DNA from: Gulosibacter molinativorax
Lineage (GTDB): Bacteria; Actinomycetota; Actinomycetes; Actinomycetales; Microbacteriaceae
Assembly (NCBI RefSeq): GCF_003010915.2
Contig: NZ_CP028426.1
Coordinates: forward strand, 744,001 to 808,000
Direction of reading: 5' to 3'
DNA length: 64,000 nucleotides
Shown piece by piece: positions 15,754 through 24,026 of the stretch; within the stretch, counting starts at the first letter, position 1; every line of letters starts with the position of its first letter. The translations under genes and the position numbers were made by a program. Below the pieces are notes generated by a model. That model was not told where the DNA came from and did not search any database. It saw only the letters and a list, made by a program, of their open reading frames with translations.

Positions 15754-18420
15754 GTGACTGAGAATCAGCCAAAGCCTACCCTCATGGTCATTGATGGCCA
15801 CTCGCTTGCGTTCCGAGCCTTTTTCGCGCTGCCCACGGACAGTTTCGTGAACTCGGAGGGACAGCACACGAACGGAATCCACGGATTCATTTCGATGCTG
15901 CTGAGCCTGTTGCGCGACCACAACCCAAGCCACATCGCCGTGGCATTTGACGCGGGCGCGAAGTCTTTCCGCAACCGCGAATACGAGGACTACAAGGGCG
16001 GCCGCGACGAAACCCCGCCCGAGTTCAAGGGGCAGATCGAGCTGCTGCAGGAATCGCTCACTGCGATGGGCATCACCTGGATGCAGAAGGACGACTACGA
16101 GGCCGACGACATCCTCGCGACCCTCGCCGCCGAGGGCGAGCGCGATGGCTACGACGTGCTGGTGGTGTCGGGCGACCGGGATGCCATCCAACTCGTCAAT
16201 GACGAGACGACGCTCCTCTACCCGTCGGTGCAGGGTGTCTCGAAGCTGACCCACTACACGCCCGAGACCGTGCACGAAAAGTACGGCGTGTACCCGCAGC
16301 AGTACCCCGACCTCGCCGCGATGGTGGGTGAGAAGGCCGATAACCTCCCGGGTATTCCGAAGGTGGGCCCGAAGACGGCGGCGAAGTGGATTGACAAGTA
16401 CGGTTCGCTCGACGGAGTCCTTGAGCACGAGGACGAGCTCACCGGCAAGGTCGGCGAATCCTTCCGCGAGAACCGCGAGAACGCGATCCGCAACCGCAAA
16501 CTGAACCGCCTCCTCACCGATGTGGATCTTCCCTATGAGCCCGATGACCTCACGATTCGGCCGATCGATGTGGATGCGGTCCGCGACGTCTTCACGCGCC
16601 TCCAGTTCCGGACCCTGCAGGACCGCGTCTTGAAGCTCGCAAGCGAGCGCGACGGCGCCGTCGTGACCACTGACACGTCGAGTGTGCTCGACGACGTCAA
16701 GATTCTGGATTCGCTCGCCGGCGGCGACTTGAAGTCGTGGCTCGATCAGGCCGTGGTGGATGCGCCGGAAGGTCTCGGTCTCTCGCTGCAGTTCGTGGAA
16801 GGCGAGTTTTCCGAGGCGGGCGTGGCATCGAAATCGGAGGCCGTTCGGGTCGTCGCGGGGGATGACGCGCAGCCATTCCTCGACTGGCTCGCGGGCGAGA
16901 CCCCGAAGATCACCTTCGAGGGCAAGGAGCTCTACAAGCAGGCGATGCGCGCCGGTGTCGGCTTCGGAGGCGAGATTCTCGACGGCAAGCTCGCCGCGTT
17001 CCTCGTTAACCCGACGGGCGTGCCGAAGCGGTTGTCCGAACTCGTGCAGCAGTATCTTGGCGAGACACTTCCCGAGGCAGACCCGAACCAGCTCGTGTCG
17101 CTCGAGGACGAGCAAACCAACTTCACCGCATCCGACGCGTGGTTCACTAAGCGCGCGACTGAGGCGGCTTCCGGTCGCCTGCCGGATGTGACGAAGCCCG
17201 TCTTCTCCGACATCGAGACGCCGCTACTGCGCATCCTCGGAGACATGGAGCACACGGGTATCGCGACCGATCGCGACCTGCTCAAGGAACTGTCGACCGC
17301 CCAGGGCGAGCAGATCGCCAAGTACGAGACCGAGGCGTTCGACGCAGTCGGCGGCGAGCGGTTCAACCTCGGCTCGCCGAAGCAGTTGCAGACGGTGCTG
17401 TTCGACCAGCTCGACATGCCGAAGACTCGCCGCACGAAGACGGGGTATTCGACCGACGCGCAGGCGCTCGAGGAGCTCGAGCAAAAGAACCCGCATCCGT
17501 TCCTCGGCGCGCTGCGTCACCACCGCGACGCGACCAAGCTCAAGCAGATCATGGACTCGCTGATCAAGGCGATTACCCCTGACGAGCGCATCCACACTAC
17601 GTATCAGCAGACCGCGGCGGCGACGGGCAGACTCGCGTCGACCGACCCGAACCTGCAGAACATCCCGATCCGCTCCCCAGAGGGGCAGCGCATCCGCGAG
17701 GCGTTCGTCACGCACGGCGACTACGTCGAACTGCTCACCGCCGACTACTCGCAGATCGAGATGCGCATCATGGCGCACCTGTCGGGTGACGAATCGCTGA
17801 TCGACGCGTTCAACCGTCACGAGGACACGCACCGCTTCGTCGGTTCGCAGGTCTTCGGCGTCGAGCCCGAGGATGTGACGCCCGAGATGCGCACGAAGGT
17901 CAAGGCAATGTCCTACGGCCTCGTCTACGGGCTGTCGGCGTTCGGCCTCTCGAAGCAGCTCGGCATCTCGCAGGGCGAGGCGAAGGACCTCATGACGCAG
18001 TACTTCGAGCGCTTCGGCAAGGTGCGCGATTACCTTCGCGACTCGGTCGCGAGGGCCAAAGAAGACGGCTACACGGAGACGATCTTTGGGCGCCGCCGGC
18101 CGTTCCCCGATCTCAACTCAACGAACCGCGTCGCCCGGCAGAATGCCGAGCGTGCGGCGCTTAATGCGCCGATTCAGGGGTCGGCTGCGGACATCATCAA
18201 GCTCGCGATGATCAAGGTCGACGACAGGATGCGCGAGGCTGAGATGCGGTCGCGGATGCTGCTCCAGGTGCACGACGAACTCGTGTTCGAGGTCGTCGAC
18301 GGCGAGTTCGATGACCTCGAAACGCTGGTGCGCGACGCAATGGCGAACGCGGCCGATCTCTCGGTGCCGCTCGACGTTTCTGTCGGTCGCGGCGCGAACT
18401 GGCAAACGGCCGGGCACTAA
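15754..18420 (+). CDS. polA: DNA polymerase I
   Basis: The 888-residue protein has an N-terminal 5'-3' exonuclease (residues 1-300; DGHSLAFRAFFAL, DYEADDILATLA, VSGDRDAIQLV, GVGPKTAAKWI-like helix-hairpin-helix), a middle 3'-5' exonuclease-like domain (about 310-490) and a polymerase domain (ATGRLASTDPNLQNIPIR, TADYSQIEMRIMAHLSGD, KAMSYGLVYGLSAFGLS, LLQVHDELVFEV). The middle domain lacks the DxE metal motif, so proofreading is probably absent, as in other actinobacterial PolA. It works in Okazaki-fragment and repair synthesis, fitting the nearby uvr genes. Confidence 0.97.
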   Translation: MTENQPKPTLMVIDGHSLAFRAFFALPTDSFVNSEGQHTNGIHGFISMLLSLLRDHNPSHIAVAFDAGAKSFRNREYEDYKGGRDETPPEFKGQIELLQESLTAMGITWMQKDDYEADDILATLAAEGERDGYDVLVVSGDRDAIQLVNDETTLLYPSVQGVSKLTHYTPETVHEKYGVYPQQYPDLAAMVGEKADNLPGIPKVGPKTAAKWIDKYGSLDGVLEHEDELTGKVGESFRENRENAIRNRKLNRLLTDVDLPYEPDDLTIRPIDVDAVRDVFTRLQFRTLQDRVLKLASERDGAVVTTDTSSVLDDVKILDSLAGGDLKSWLDQAVVDAPEGLGLSLQFVEGEFSEAGVASKSEAVRVVAGDDAQPFLDWLAGETPKITFEGKELYKQAMRAGVGFGGEILDGKLAAFLVNPTGVPKRLSELVQQYLGETLPEADPNQLVSLEDEQTNFTASDAWFTKRATEAASGRLPDVTKPVFSDIETPLLRILGDMEHTGIATDRDLLKELSTAQGEQIAKYETEAFDAVGGERFNLGSPKQLQTVLFDQLDMPKTRRTKTGYSTDAQALEELEQKNPHPFLGALRHHRDATKLKQIMDSLIKAITPDERIHTTYQQTAAATGRLASTDPNLQNIPIRSPEGQRIREAFVTHGDYVELLTADYSQIEMRIMAHLSGDESLIDAFNRHEDTHRFVGSQVFGVEPEDVTPEMRTKVKAMSYGLVYGLSAFGLSKQLGISQGEAKDLMTQYFERFGKVRDYLRDSVARAKEDGYTETIFGRRRPFPDLNSTNRVARQNAERAALNAPIQGSAADIIKLAMIKVDDRMREAEMRSRMLLQVHDELVFEVVDGEFDDLETLVRDAMANAADLSVPLDVSVGRGANWQTAGH

Positions 18421-18468
18421 CCGCAGCCCGCGAGACGGCGCGCCTGGAGTTGCGGGCCACACAAGGGG

Positions 18469-18506
18469 AGACCTGCCACCGCGTTAGGTACGGTGGCAGG
18501 TCTTTC
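18469..18506 (+). terminator. Intrinsic terminator after polA
   Basis: Arms AGACCTGCCACCG (18469-18481) and CGGTGGCAGGTCT (18491-18503) are perfect 13-bp complements, followed by TT. The 166 bases between polA and the aldehyde dehydrogenase gene hold this hairpin and the inverted repeat at 18533. Confidence 0.85.
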
Positions 18507-18532
18507 GCAAGTCCATGACATTGAATGGCCCG

Positions 18533-18550
18533 TACGCGATCGTTCGCGTA
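18533..18550. promoter_or_regulatory. Candidate operator: TACGCGA-N4-TCGCGTA
   Basis: A perfect 7-bp inverted repeat with a four-base spacer lies 37 bases before the ATG of the aldehyde dehydrogenase gene, in its promoter region. Size and symmetry suit a dimeric repressor. No regulator gene is adjacent. Confidence 0.4.
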
Positions 18551-18586
18551 GTTGAAATCCACGACAAAGACGTCTGAGGGAGCACA

Positions 18587-20113
18587 ATGACTGTGTATGC
18601 AAACCCCGGCACCGATGGTGCCATCATGAACTATCGCTCGCGCTACGAGCACTACATCGGTGGTGGGTGGGTCGCCCCCGTCAAGGGGGAGTATTTCGAG
18701 AACGTCACCCCGATCACCGGTCAGGTCTATTGCGAGGTTGGCCGCGGCACTGCCGAGGACATCGAGGCCGCACTCGACGCTGCCCACGCGGCGAAGGAAT
18801 CTTGGGGCAAGACCTCGGTAGCCGAGCGTGCGATCATCCTGAACAAGATCGCCGACCGGATGGAGGAGAACCTCGAAAAGATCGCCGTCGCCGAGACCTG
18901 GGAAAACGGCAAGGCCGTCCGCGAGACGCTCGCCGCCGACATCCCGCTCGCGATCGATCACTTCCGCTACTTCGCTGGCGTGATCCGTGCGCAGGAAGGC
19001 ACGCTGTCGCAGCTCGATGAGAATACGACGGCGTATCACTTCCATGAGCCGCTCGGCGTCGTGGGCCAGATCATCCCGTGGAACTTCCCGATCCTCATGG
19101 CCACGTGGAAGCTCGCGCCGGCCCTCGCCGCCGGTAACTGTGTGGTGCTGAAGCCCGCGGAGCAGACGCCCGCATCCATCCTGTATCTCTTCGAACTCAT
19201 CGGCGACTTGCTTCCGGCTGGTGTCGTCAACATCGTCAACGGCTTCGGTGTGGAGTGTGGCAAGCCGCTCGCGTCGAACCCGCGCATCGCTAAGATCGCG
19301 TTCACCGGCGAGACGACGACGGGCCGCCTCATCATGCAGTACGCCTCGCAGAACATCATTCCCGTCACGCTCGAGCTCGGCGGCAAGTCACCGAATATCT
19401 TCTTCGAAGACGTGATGATGCACGACGACGCGTACTGGAACAAGGCCCAGGAGGGCTTCGCGATGTTCGCCCTCAACCAGGGAGAGGTGTGCACGTGCCC
19501 GTCACGGTCACTCGTGCAGGCATCGATCTACGACGACTTCATGGATGCGGTCACCGAGCGCACGAAGCGCGTCAAGCAGGGCAACCCGCTCGACACCGAG
19601 ACGATGATTGGCGCCCAAGCCTCCAACGATCAGCTCGAGAAGATTCTGAGCTATATCGACATCGGCAAGCAGGAGGGCGCGAACGTTCGCCTCGGCGGCT
19701 CACGCGCGGAGCTCGGCGGCGAACTCGAAGGCGGCTACTACGTGAACCCGACCATCTTCGAGGGCCAGAACAAAATGCGGATCTTCCAGGAGGAGATCTT
19801 CGGACCGGTCGTGTCGGTTGCGAGGTTCACCGATTTCGACGATGCAATCAGCCAGGCCAATGACACGCTCTACGGGCTCGGCGCCGGCGTGTGGTCCCGA
19901 CTGCAGAACACCGCGTATCGCGCGGGCCGCGCAATCCAGGCGGGCCGCGTATGGGTGAATCAGTACCACACGTATCCCGCGCACTCCGCATTCGGTGGCT
20001 ACAAGTCCTCGGGTATCGGTCGTGAGAACCACCTCATGATGCTCGAGCACTACCAGAACACGAAGAACCTTCTCGTCAGTTACGACGAGAACCCCGCGGG
20101 ATTTTACCTGTAG
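18587..20113 (+). CDS. NAD-dependent aldehyde dehydrogenase (ExaC/AldB-like)
   Basis: The 508-residue enzyme oxidises an aldehyde to the acid. Visible features: [21 protein letters not shown] with the catalytic Asn, KPAEQTP for cofactor binding, FTGETTTGR as the Rossmann loop, LELGGKSPN with the general-base Glu, and the nucleophile Cys302 in GEVCTCPSR, with a second cysteine two residues later that is typical of the ExaC acetaldehyde group. Translation start ATG follows GGGAG. The partner gene, DUF779, starts 89 bases downstream with a long hairpin between. Acetaldehyde or chloroacetaldehyde is the family's usual substrate; the real one here is not known. Confidence 0.92.
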   Translation: MTVYANPGTDGAIMNYRSRYEHYIGGGWVAPVKGEYFENVTPITGQVYCEVGRGTAEDIEAALDAAHAAKESWGKTSVAERAIILNKIADRMEENLEKIAVAETWENGKAVRETLAADIPLAIDHFRYFAGVIRAQEGTLSQLDENTTAYHFHEPLGVVGQIIPWNFPILMATWKLAPALAAGNCVVLKPAEQTPASILYLFELIGDLLPAGVVNIVNGFGVECGKPLASNPRIAKIAFTGETTTGRLIMQYASQNIIPVTLELGGKSPNIFFEDVMMHDDAYWNKAQEGFAMFALNQGEVCTCPSRSLVQASIYDDFMDAVTERTKRVKQGNPLDTETMIGAQASNDQLEKILSYIDIGKQEGANVRLGGSRAELGGELEGGYYVNPTIFEGQNKMRIFQEEIFGPVVSVARFTDFDDAISQANDTLYGLGAGVWSRLQNTAYRAGRAIQAGRVWVNQYHTYPAHSAFGGYKSSGIGRENHLMMLEHYQNTKNLLVSYDENPAGFYL

Positions 20114-20126
20114 AAGGCTCGCGAGC

Positions 20127-20184
20127 GCGGTGGATGCGTCGGGTCGCGACGCGATTGCGGGTCGCGACCCGACGCATCCACCGC
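20127..20184 (+). repeat. 24-bp perfect intercistronic hairpin
   Basis: Arms at 20127-20150 and 20161-20184 are perfect reverse complements with a 10-base loop. No T-run follows. It sits between the aldehyde dehydrogenase stop (20113) and the DUF779 ATG (20203), 18 bases before the latter. It could end most transcripts, protect the upstream mRNA, or hold down DUF779 output. Confidence 0.85.
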
Positions 20185-20202
20185 CAAACCGAAGGAAAAC
20201 CA

Positions 20203-20643
20203 ATGGTTGAAATAGACAATGCGATGCCCCAGTCGGTAATCGAATCGCGGGCGGCAATCGAGGGGGAGATCAAATCGCGCGTCGCGCTGACTGCCGGCGC
20301 GGTGGAGCTCCTGCAAGAACTTGCTGAACGCAATGGCCCGCTCATGTTCCACCAGTCGGGCGGTTGCTGTGACGGCTCTTCGCCGATGTGTTACCCCGCG
20401 GGGGAGTTCCTGACGGGTGGCGCGGATGTGCTGCTCGGAACGTTCACGCTGCCGGGCCGAGGCGAGACCGCGGCGAGCGAGCTGGAGTTCTGGATGTCCA
20501 AGGAACAGTTCGAGTACTGGCGCCACACGCGACTGCTCGTCGACGTCGTTCCAGGGCGCGGTTCGGGGTTCTCGCTCGAGGGCCCAACGGGGAAGCGATT
20601 CCTGATACGTTCGACGCTCATGTCAGATGACGAGGTGCTTTAG
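20203..20643 (+). CDS. DUF779 protein linked to aldehyde dehydrogenase
   Basis: The 146-residue soluble protein carries the DUF779 core motif HQSGGCCDGSSPMC (residues 50-63), with cysteines at 55, 56 and 63 and His50 as likely metal or redox residues. Proteins of this family are found next to ExaC-type aldehyde dehydrogenases (for example Rv0458-Rv0459 in Mycobacterium). Function is not established; a metal-site or redox accessory role for the dehydrogenase is only a guess. The ATG at 20203 follows GAAGGA at ten bases; an earlier in-frame codon at 20134 falls inside the hairpin and is rejected. Confidence 0.88.
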   Translation: MVEIDNAMPQSVIESRAAIEGEIKSRVALTAGAVELLQELAERNGPLMFHQSGGCCDGSSPMCYPAGEFLTGGADVLLGTFTLPGRGETAASELEFWMSKEQFEYWRHTRLLVDVVPGRGSGFSLEGPTGKRFLIRSTLMSDDEVL

Positions 20644-20838
20644 CGAAAACGGCACGCTCGACCTAGACAATAGTCAGTGAACTGCCAGGTGAAATGGAGT
20701 TCTCATAACTTTTCGGGTAGGGTGGTGACGCACTCTTGTGCGCATTAACTATCCGTATTCCTGGCTAGTGTGCTCCGTCGTTATTCGTCTCGAGCCATTG
20801 GCTGGGCCGATTATCCATCCAGCTGGAGCACTAACTAC

Positions 20839-22305
20839 ATGACGAACATCACGACCGATTCGGCAACAAAGCAGATCGCCGTCAACGACATCGGCACTGC
20901 AGAGGACTTCCTCGCCGCGGTCGAAGAGACGATGAAGTATTTCAACGACGGTGACCTCATCACCGGTACCGTCGTTCGCATCGACCGCGACGAGGTGCTC
21001 CTCGACGTAGGTTACAAGACCGAGGGTGTTGTTCCCTCGCGCGAACTCTCTATCAAGCACGACGTCGACCCCAACGAAGTTGTTGAGATCGGCGACGAGG
21101 TTGAGGCACTTGTCATCCAGAAGGAAGACAAGGAAGGCCGCCTTCTGCTGTCGAAGAAGCGTGCGCAGTACGAGCGCGCTTGGGGCGATGTGGAGAAGGT
21201 CAAGGAAGAGGACGGCGTCGTTACCGGTACCGTCATCGAGGTTGTCAAGGGTGGTCTCATTGTTGACATCGGGCTCCGTGGCTTCCTCCCCGCATCGCTC
21301 ATCGAGTTGCGTCGCGTTCGCGACCTGACCCCGTACCTGGGTCAGGAGATCGAGGCGAAGATTCTCGAGCTCGACAAGAACCGCAACAACGTCGTGCTCT
21401 CGCGCCGTGCGCTCCTCGAACAGACCCAGTCGGAGACCCGCGCAAACTTCCTCAACGACCTCCAGAAGGGTCAGGTTCGGAAGGGTGTCGTTTCGTCGAT
21501 CGTCAACTTCGGTGCGTTCGTCGACCTCGGCGGCGTTGACGGCCTCGTCCACGTCTCGGAGCTCAGCTGGAAGCACATCGACCACGCCTCCGAGGTTGTC
21601 GAGGTTGGCCAGGAAGTTACCGTCGAGGTGCTCGAGGTAGACCTGGACCGCGAGCGCGTTTCGCTCTCGCTCAAGGCAACGCAGGAAGACCCGTGGCAGG
21701 TGCTCGCACGCACCCACGCGATCGGTCAGATCGTCCTGGGCAAGGTCACCAAGCTCGTTCCGTTCGGTGCGTTCGTTCGCGTCGTCGACGGCATCGAGGG
21801 CCTCGTGCACATCTCGGAGCTCTCGCACCAGCACATCGAGACCGCCGACCAGGTTGTCTCGGTGAACCAGGAGCTCTTCGTCAAGATCATCGACATCGAC
21901 CTCGAGCGTCGCCGCATCTCGCTCTCGCTGAAGCAGGCGAACGAGGGCGTCGACCCCGATGGCACCGACTTCGACCCCGCCACCTACGGCATGCTCGCCG
22001 AGTACGACGAGCAGGGCAACTACAAGTACCCCGAAGGCTTCAACCCGGACACCAACGAGTGGATGGAAGGCTTCGAAGCACAGCGCGAGGCATGGGAGCA
22101 GGAGTACGCCCAGGCTCAGACCCGTTGGGAAGCACACAAGGAGCAGGTCCGCACGACCCTCGAGGCCGAGGCGAACGCCCCGGTCGAGGAGACTTCGGCA
22201 GCTTCGGGCGCATCGAGCTTCTCGAGCGAGTCGAACGACTCGAGCGGTACCCTCGCTGACGATGAGGCTCTCGCGGCACTGCGCGAGAAGCTCTCGGGCA
22301 ACTAA
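20839..22305 (+). CDS. rpsA: 30S ribosomal protein S1
   Basis: The 488-residue protein has four S1 RNA-binding repeats (about residues 35-105, 120-190, 205-275 and 290-360), each with the GxVxxIxxFGAFVDLG/VHxSELS pattern, most clearly GVVSSIVNFGAFVDLGGVDGLVHVSELS. The C-terminal 120 residues are acidic and Ser-rich, as in actinobacterial S1. The ATG at 20839 follows GGAG at ten bases; the frame is open from 20770 but that stretch is non-conserved. S1 helps mRNA binding to the 30S subunit. The 195 bases upstream hold possible -10 boxes (TAGGGT near 20718, TAGTGT near 20773) but nothing decisive. Confidence 0.97.
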   Translation: MTNITTDSATKQIAVNDIGTAEDFLAAVEETMKYFNDGDLITGTVVRIDRDEVLLDVGYKTEGVVPSRELSIKHDVDPNEVVEIGDEVEALVIQKEDKEGRLLLSKKRAQYERAWGDVEKVKEEDGVVTGTVIEVVKGGLIVDIGLRGFLPASLIELRRVRDLTPYLGQEIEAKILELDKNRNNVVLSRRALLEQTQSETRANFLNDLQKGQVRKGVVSSIVNFGAFVDLGGVDGLVHVSELSWKHIDHASEVVEVGQEVTVEVLEVDLDRERVSLSLKATQEDPWQVLARTHAIGQIVLGKVTKLVPFGAFVRVVDGIEGLVHISELSHQHIETADQVVSVNQELFVKIIDIDLERRRISLSLKQANEGVDPDGTDFDPATYGMLAEYDEQGNYKYPEGFNPDTNEWMEGFEAQREAWEQEYAQAQTRWEAHKEQVRTTLEAEANAPVEETSAASGASSFSSESNDSSGTLADDEALAALREKLSGN

Positions 22306-22326
22306 GCGAAGCGCGTAGCGCGAATT

Positions 22327-22374
22327 ACGGCGACGGCCGCGTTGGGAGAATCCCGACGCGGCCGTCGCCGTTTC
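22327..22374 (+). terminator. Intrinsic terminator after rpsA
   Basis: Arms at 22327-22347 and 22351-22371 pair over 21 positions (one T-G) around a GAA loop, followed by TTT. This is a strong end for the highly expressed rpsA transcript. Confidence 0.88.
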
Positions 22375-22423
22375 CCATGCTGCGACACGTGCGGACATCC
22401 AGCCATCTGCGCGTAGAGGTGAG

Positions 22424-22436
22424 TAGTCTGGCAGCA
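22424..22436 (+). promoter_or_regulatory. Putative coaE promoter -10 box
   Basis: TAGTCT at 22424-22429 plus six bases predicts a start near A22436 and a leader of about 54 bases that includes GGAGG before the GTG at 22490. Confidence 0.45.
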
Positions 22437-22489
22437 AGACACAAACCACTTTCGCGGCGTCGCGGGAGTCTCGGATTGGAGGTACCGAA

Positions 22490-23167
22490 GTGATCACCAT
22501 TGCACTAACCGGAGGTATCGCCTCGGGTAAGACGACCATTTCGACACGACTTCGTGAGCTTGGTGCCGTCATCATCGATGCGGATGAGATTGCCCGAAAG
22601 GTGGTCGAGCCGGGAGAGCCGGCCCTCGGCAAGATTGCCAAGCGATTCGGCGAGTCGGTCATCAACGCCGACGGCACGCTCGACCGCAAGGCGCTCGCCG
22701 ATATCGTCTTCAATGACGAGGAAGCGCTCAAATCCCTCAACGAGATCACGCATCCCGAGATCGGGAGGTACACGCAGCGGATGATCGCGGAGGTCAGCGC
22801 GGAGGACCCGAACACGATCATCGTGCACGACATCCCGCTGCTGGCCGAGAACCGCACCAACTACGACTACGACTTTATCTGGGTCGCTGACTCACCGGCC
22901 GACGTGCGCCGAGAGCGACTCATGGAGGACCGCGGGATGAGCGCGGAGGAAGCGCAGGCGCGGATCGACGCGCAGGTGAGCGACGAGGAGCGGCGCATGA
23001 TCGCGGATGTGGTGATCGACACCACGCGCGCGATTCCGGAGACCCTCGACCAGGTCGACGAGCTCTTCGCCCGCCTCGACTTGCGGCACAGCAGTAACGA
23101 GGATGAGGTGCACTACGACACGGCGCCGATCACGGTCCCGGTCGAAGAACGCAGTATGGACAACTAG
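22490..23167 (+). CDS. coaE: Dephospho-CoA kinase
   Basis: The 225-residue P-loop kinase phosphorylates dephospho-CoA, the last step of coenzyme A synthesis. Walker A is GGIASGKTT (residues 7-15), the DADEIARKVVEPG segment binds substrate, and HDIPLLAEN plus RMSAEEAQARIDAQ-like lid helices follow. Unlike the mycobacterial protein it has no fused GrpB-type C-terminal domain; a short acidic tail remains. The start is GTG with GGAGG ten bases upstream. It is convergent with the YigZ-family gene. Confidence 0.95.
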   Translation: MITIALTGGIASGKTTISTRLRELGAVIIDADEIARKVVEPGEPALGKIAKRFGESVINADGTLDRKALADIVFNDEEALKSLNEITHPEIGRYTQRMIAEVSAEDPNTIIVHDIPLLAENRTNYDYDFIWVADSPADVRRERLMEDRGMSAEEAQARIDAQVSDEERRMIADVVIDTTRAIPETLDQVDELFARLDLRHSSNEDEVHYDTAPITVPVEERSMDN

Positions 23168-23213
23168 GAGCCGCGACAACTAGCGACATCGACAGCTAGT
23201 CGTTCGCGGTCGG

Positions 23214-23894
23214 TCAGGGCGTGAGATCCACCCACGACACGCCCGCGTCACCGAGGGTTCCGCGTCCCTGCGTGAGCGCCGCGACACGATGGGCGACGGT
23301 CTCGATCTCCTGCGCCTCGTCGGTTACCGCGAGGCGCAGGATGGCATCCGCGGCTTCGTAATCGGTGCCGATCACCTCGATGTCCGCGGCGCGAAGCTCG
23401 TTCTCCCACCGGCCCGCGTCGGCGTGCGGCGCCGGGAGGGTGAGCAGGCGCATCCGCTGCCGGGTACGAAACTCGGCGACACCCAGGGCCTGGGACACCG
23501 CATCCGAATAGGCACGCACGAGGCCACCGGCACCGAGCAGCACCCCGCCAAAATAACGCACGACGACGGCGATCGTGTCCGAGAGGTCCGCGGCCGATTC
23601 GCCGGGCCGGGTGAAGAGCGTGAGCGCCTCGAGCATCGGGAGCCCGGCCGTGCCGGAGGGCTCGCCGTCGTCGTTTGATCGCTGCACCATGCGGTCGGCA
23701 CCGATCACGAATGCGGTGCAGTGATGACGCGCGAGGCGATGCTCTGCGCGGACGAGTCCGACGAAATCCCTGGCCTCGGACTCATCCTCGACACGCGAGA
23801 GATAACAGATGAATCGCGAGCGCTTGATCTCAATCTCGTGGTCGGCGTCAGCGGCCAAGACTCCGTATCGGGTTGCTCGGGTGACGTCGGACAT
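23214..23894 (-). CDS. YigZ/IMPACT-family protein
   Basis: The 226-residue protein has the IMPACT N-terminal domain (about residues 15-125) with the hallmark stretch NDDGEPSGTAGLPMLEAL and AVVVRYFGGVLLGAGGLVRAYSDA, then a small ferredoxin-like C-terminal domain (DUF1949 type). Bacterial members are of unsettled function; links to translation under stress are suggested by eukaryotic IMPACT and the fold of EF-G. The ATG at 23894 is chosen because the conserved region starts soon after; a TACACT box ends seven bases before it, so this mRNA may also be leaderless. It is divergent from uvrB. Confidence 0.88.
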   Translation of the reverse strand: MSDVTRATRYGVLAADADHEIEIKRSRFICYLSRVEDESEARDFVGLVRAEHRLARHHCTAFVIGADRMVQRSNDDGEPSGTAGLPMLEALTLFTRPGESAADLSDTIAVVVRYFGGVLLGAGGLVRAYSDAVSQALGVAEFRTRQRMRLLTLPAPHADAGRWENELRAADIEVIGTDYEAADAILRLAVTDEAQEIETVAHRVAALTQGRGTLGDAGVSWVDLTP

Positions 23895-23921
23895 AGGGGA
23901 GAGTGTAGGTGGATGCGCGGC

Positions 23922-23963
23922 GCAATTCCAACGGGCGAGCAATTCCACGCGCGTGCAATTCCA
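23922..23963. repeat. Three direct GCAATTCCA repeats in the YigZ-uvrB divergent region
   Basis: The 9-mer GCAATTCCA occurs at 23922-23930, 23939-23947 and 23955-23963, spaced 17 and 16 bases, so the copies fall on nearly the same helix face at about 1.5-turn steps. They lie between the -10 boxes of the two divergent genes. A regulator-binding array is possible. Confidence 0.6.
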
Positions 23964-24014
23964 GCACGATTGCGCTGCCAGCGTCCTAGCCGCCGAAAGC
24001 CGCGCATCCCTGCC

Positions 24015-24026
24015 TAAGCTAGAGCA
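24015..24026 (+). promoter_or_regulatory. Putative -10 box (TAAGCT) of a leaderless uvrB promoter
   Basis: TAAGCT at 24015-24020 is followed by six bases and the uvrB ATG at 24027. There is no ribosome binding site. I found no LexA-type TCGAAC-N4-GTTCGA box in the 132-base divergent region. Confidence 0.55.

Noticed and set aside
20749-22860. A 703-codon open frame on the - strand opposite rpsA and coaE
   Set aside because: Same reason: mirror frame of rpsA, with repetitive composition that follows the S1 repeats.
23895-24026. LexA/SOS box for uvrB
   Set aside because: I looked for TCGAAC-N4-GTTCGA-type symmetry and found none; only the GCAATTCCA repeats are present.
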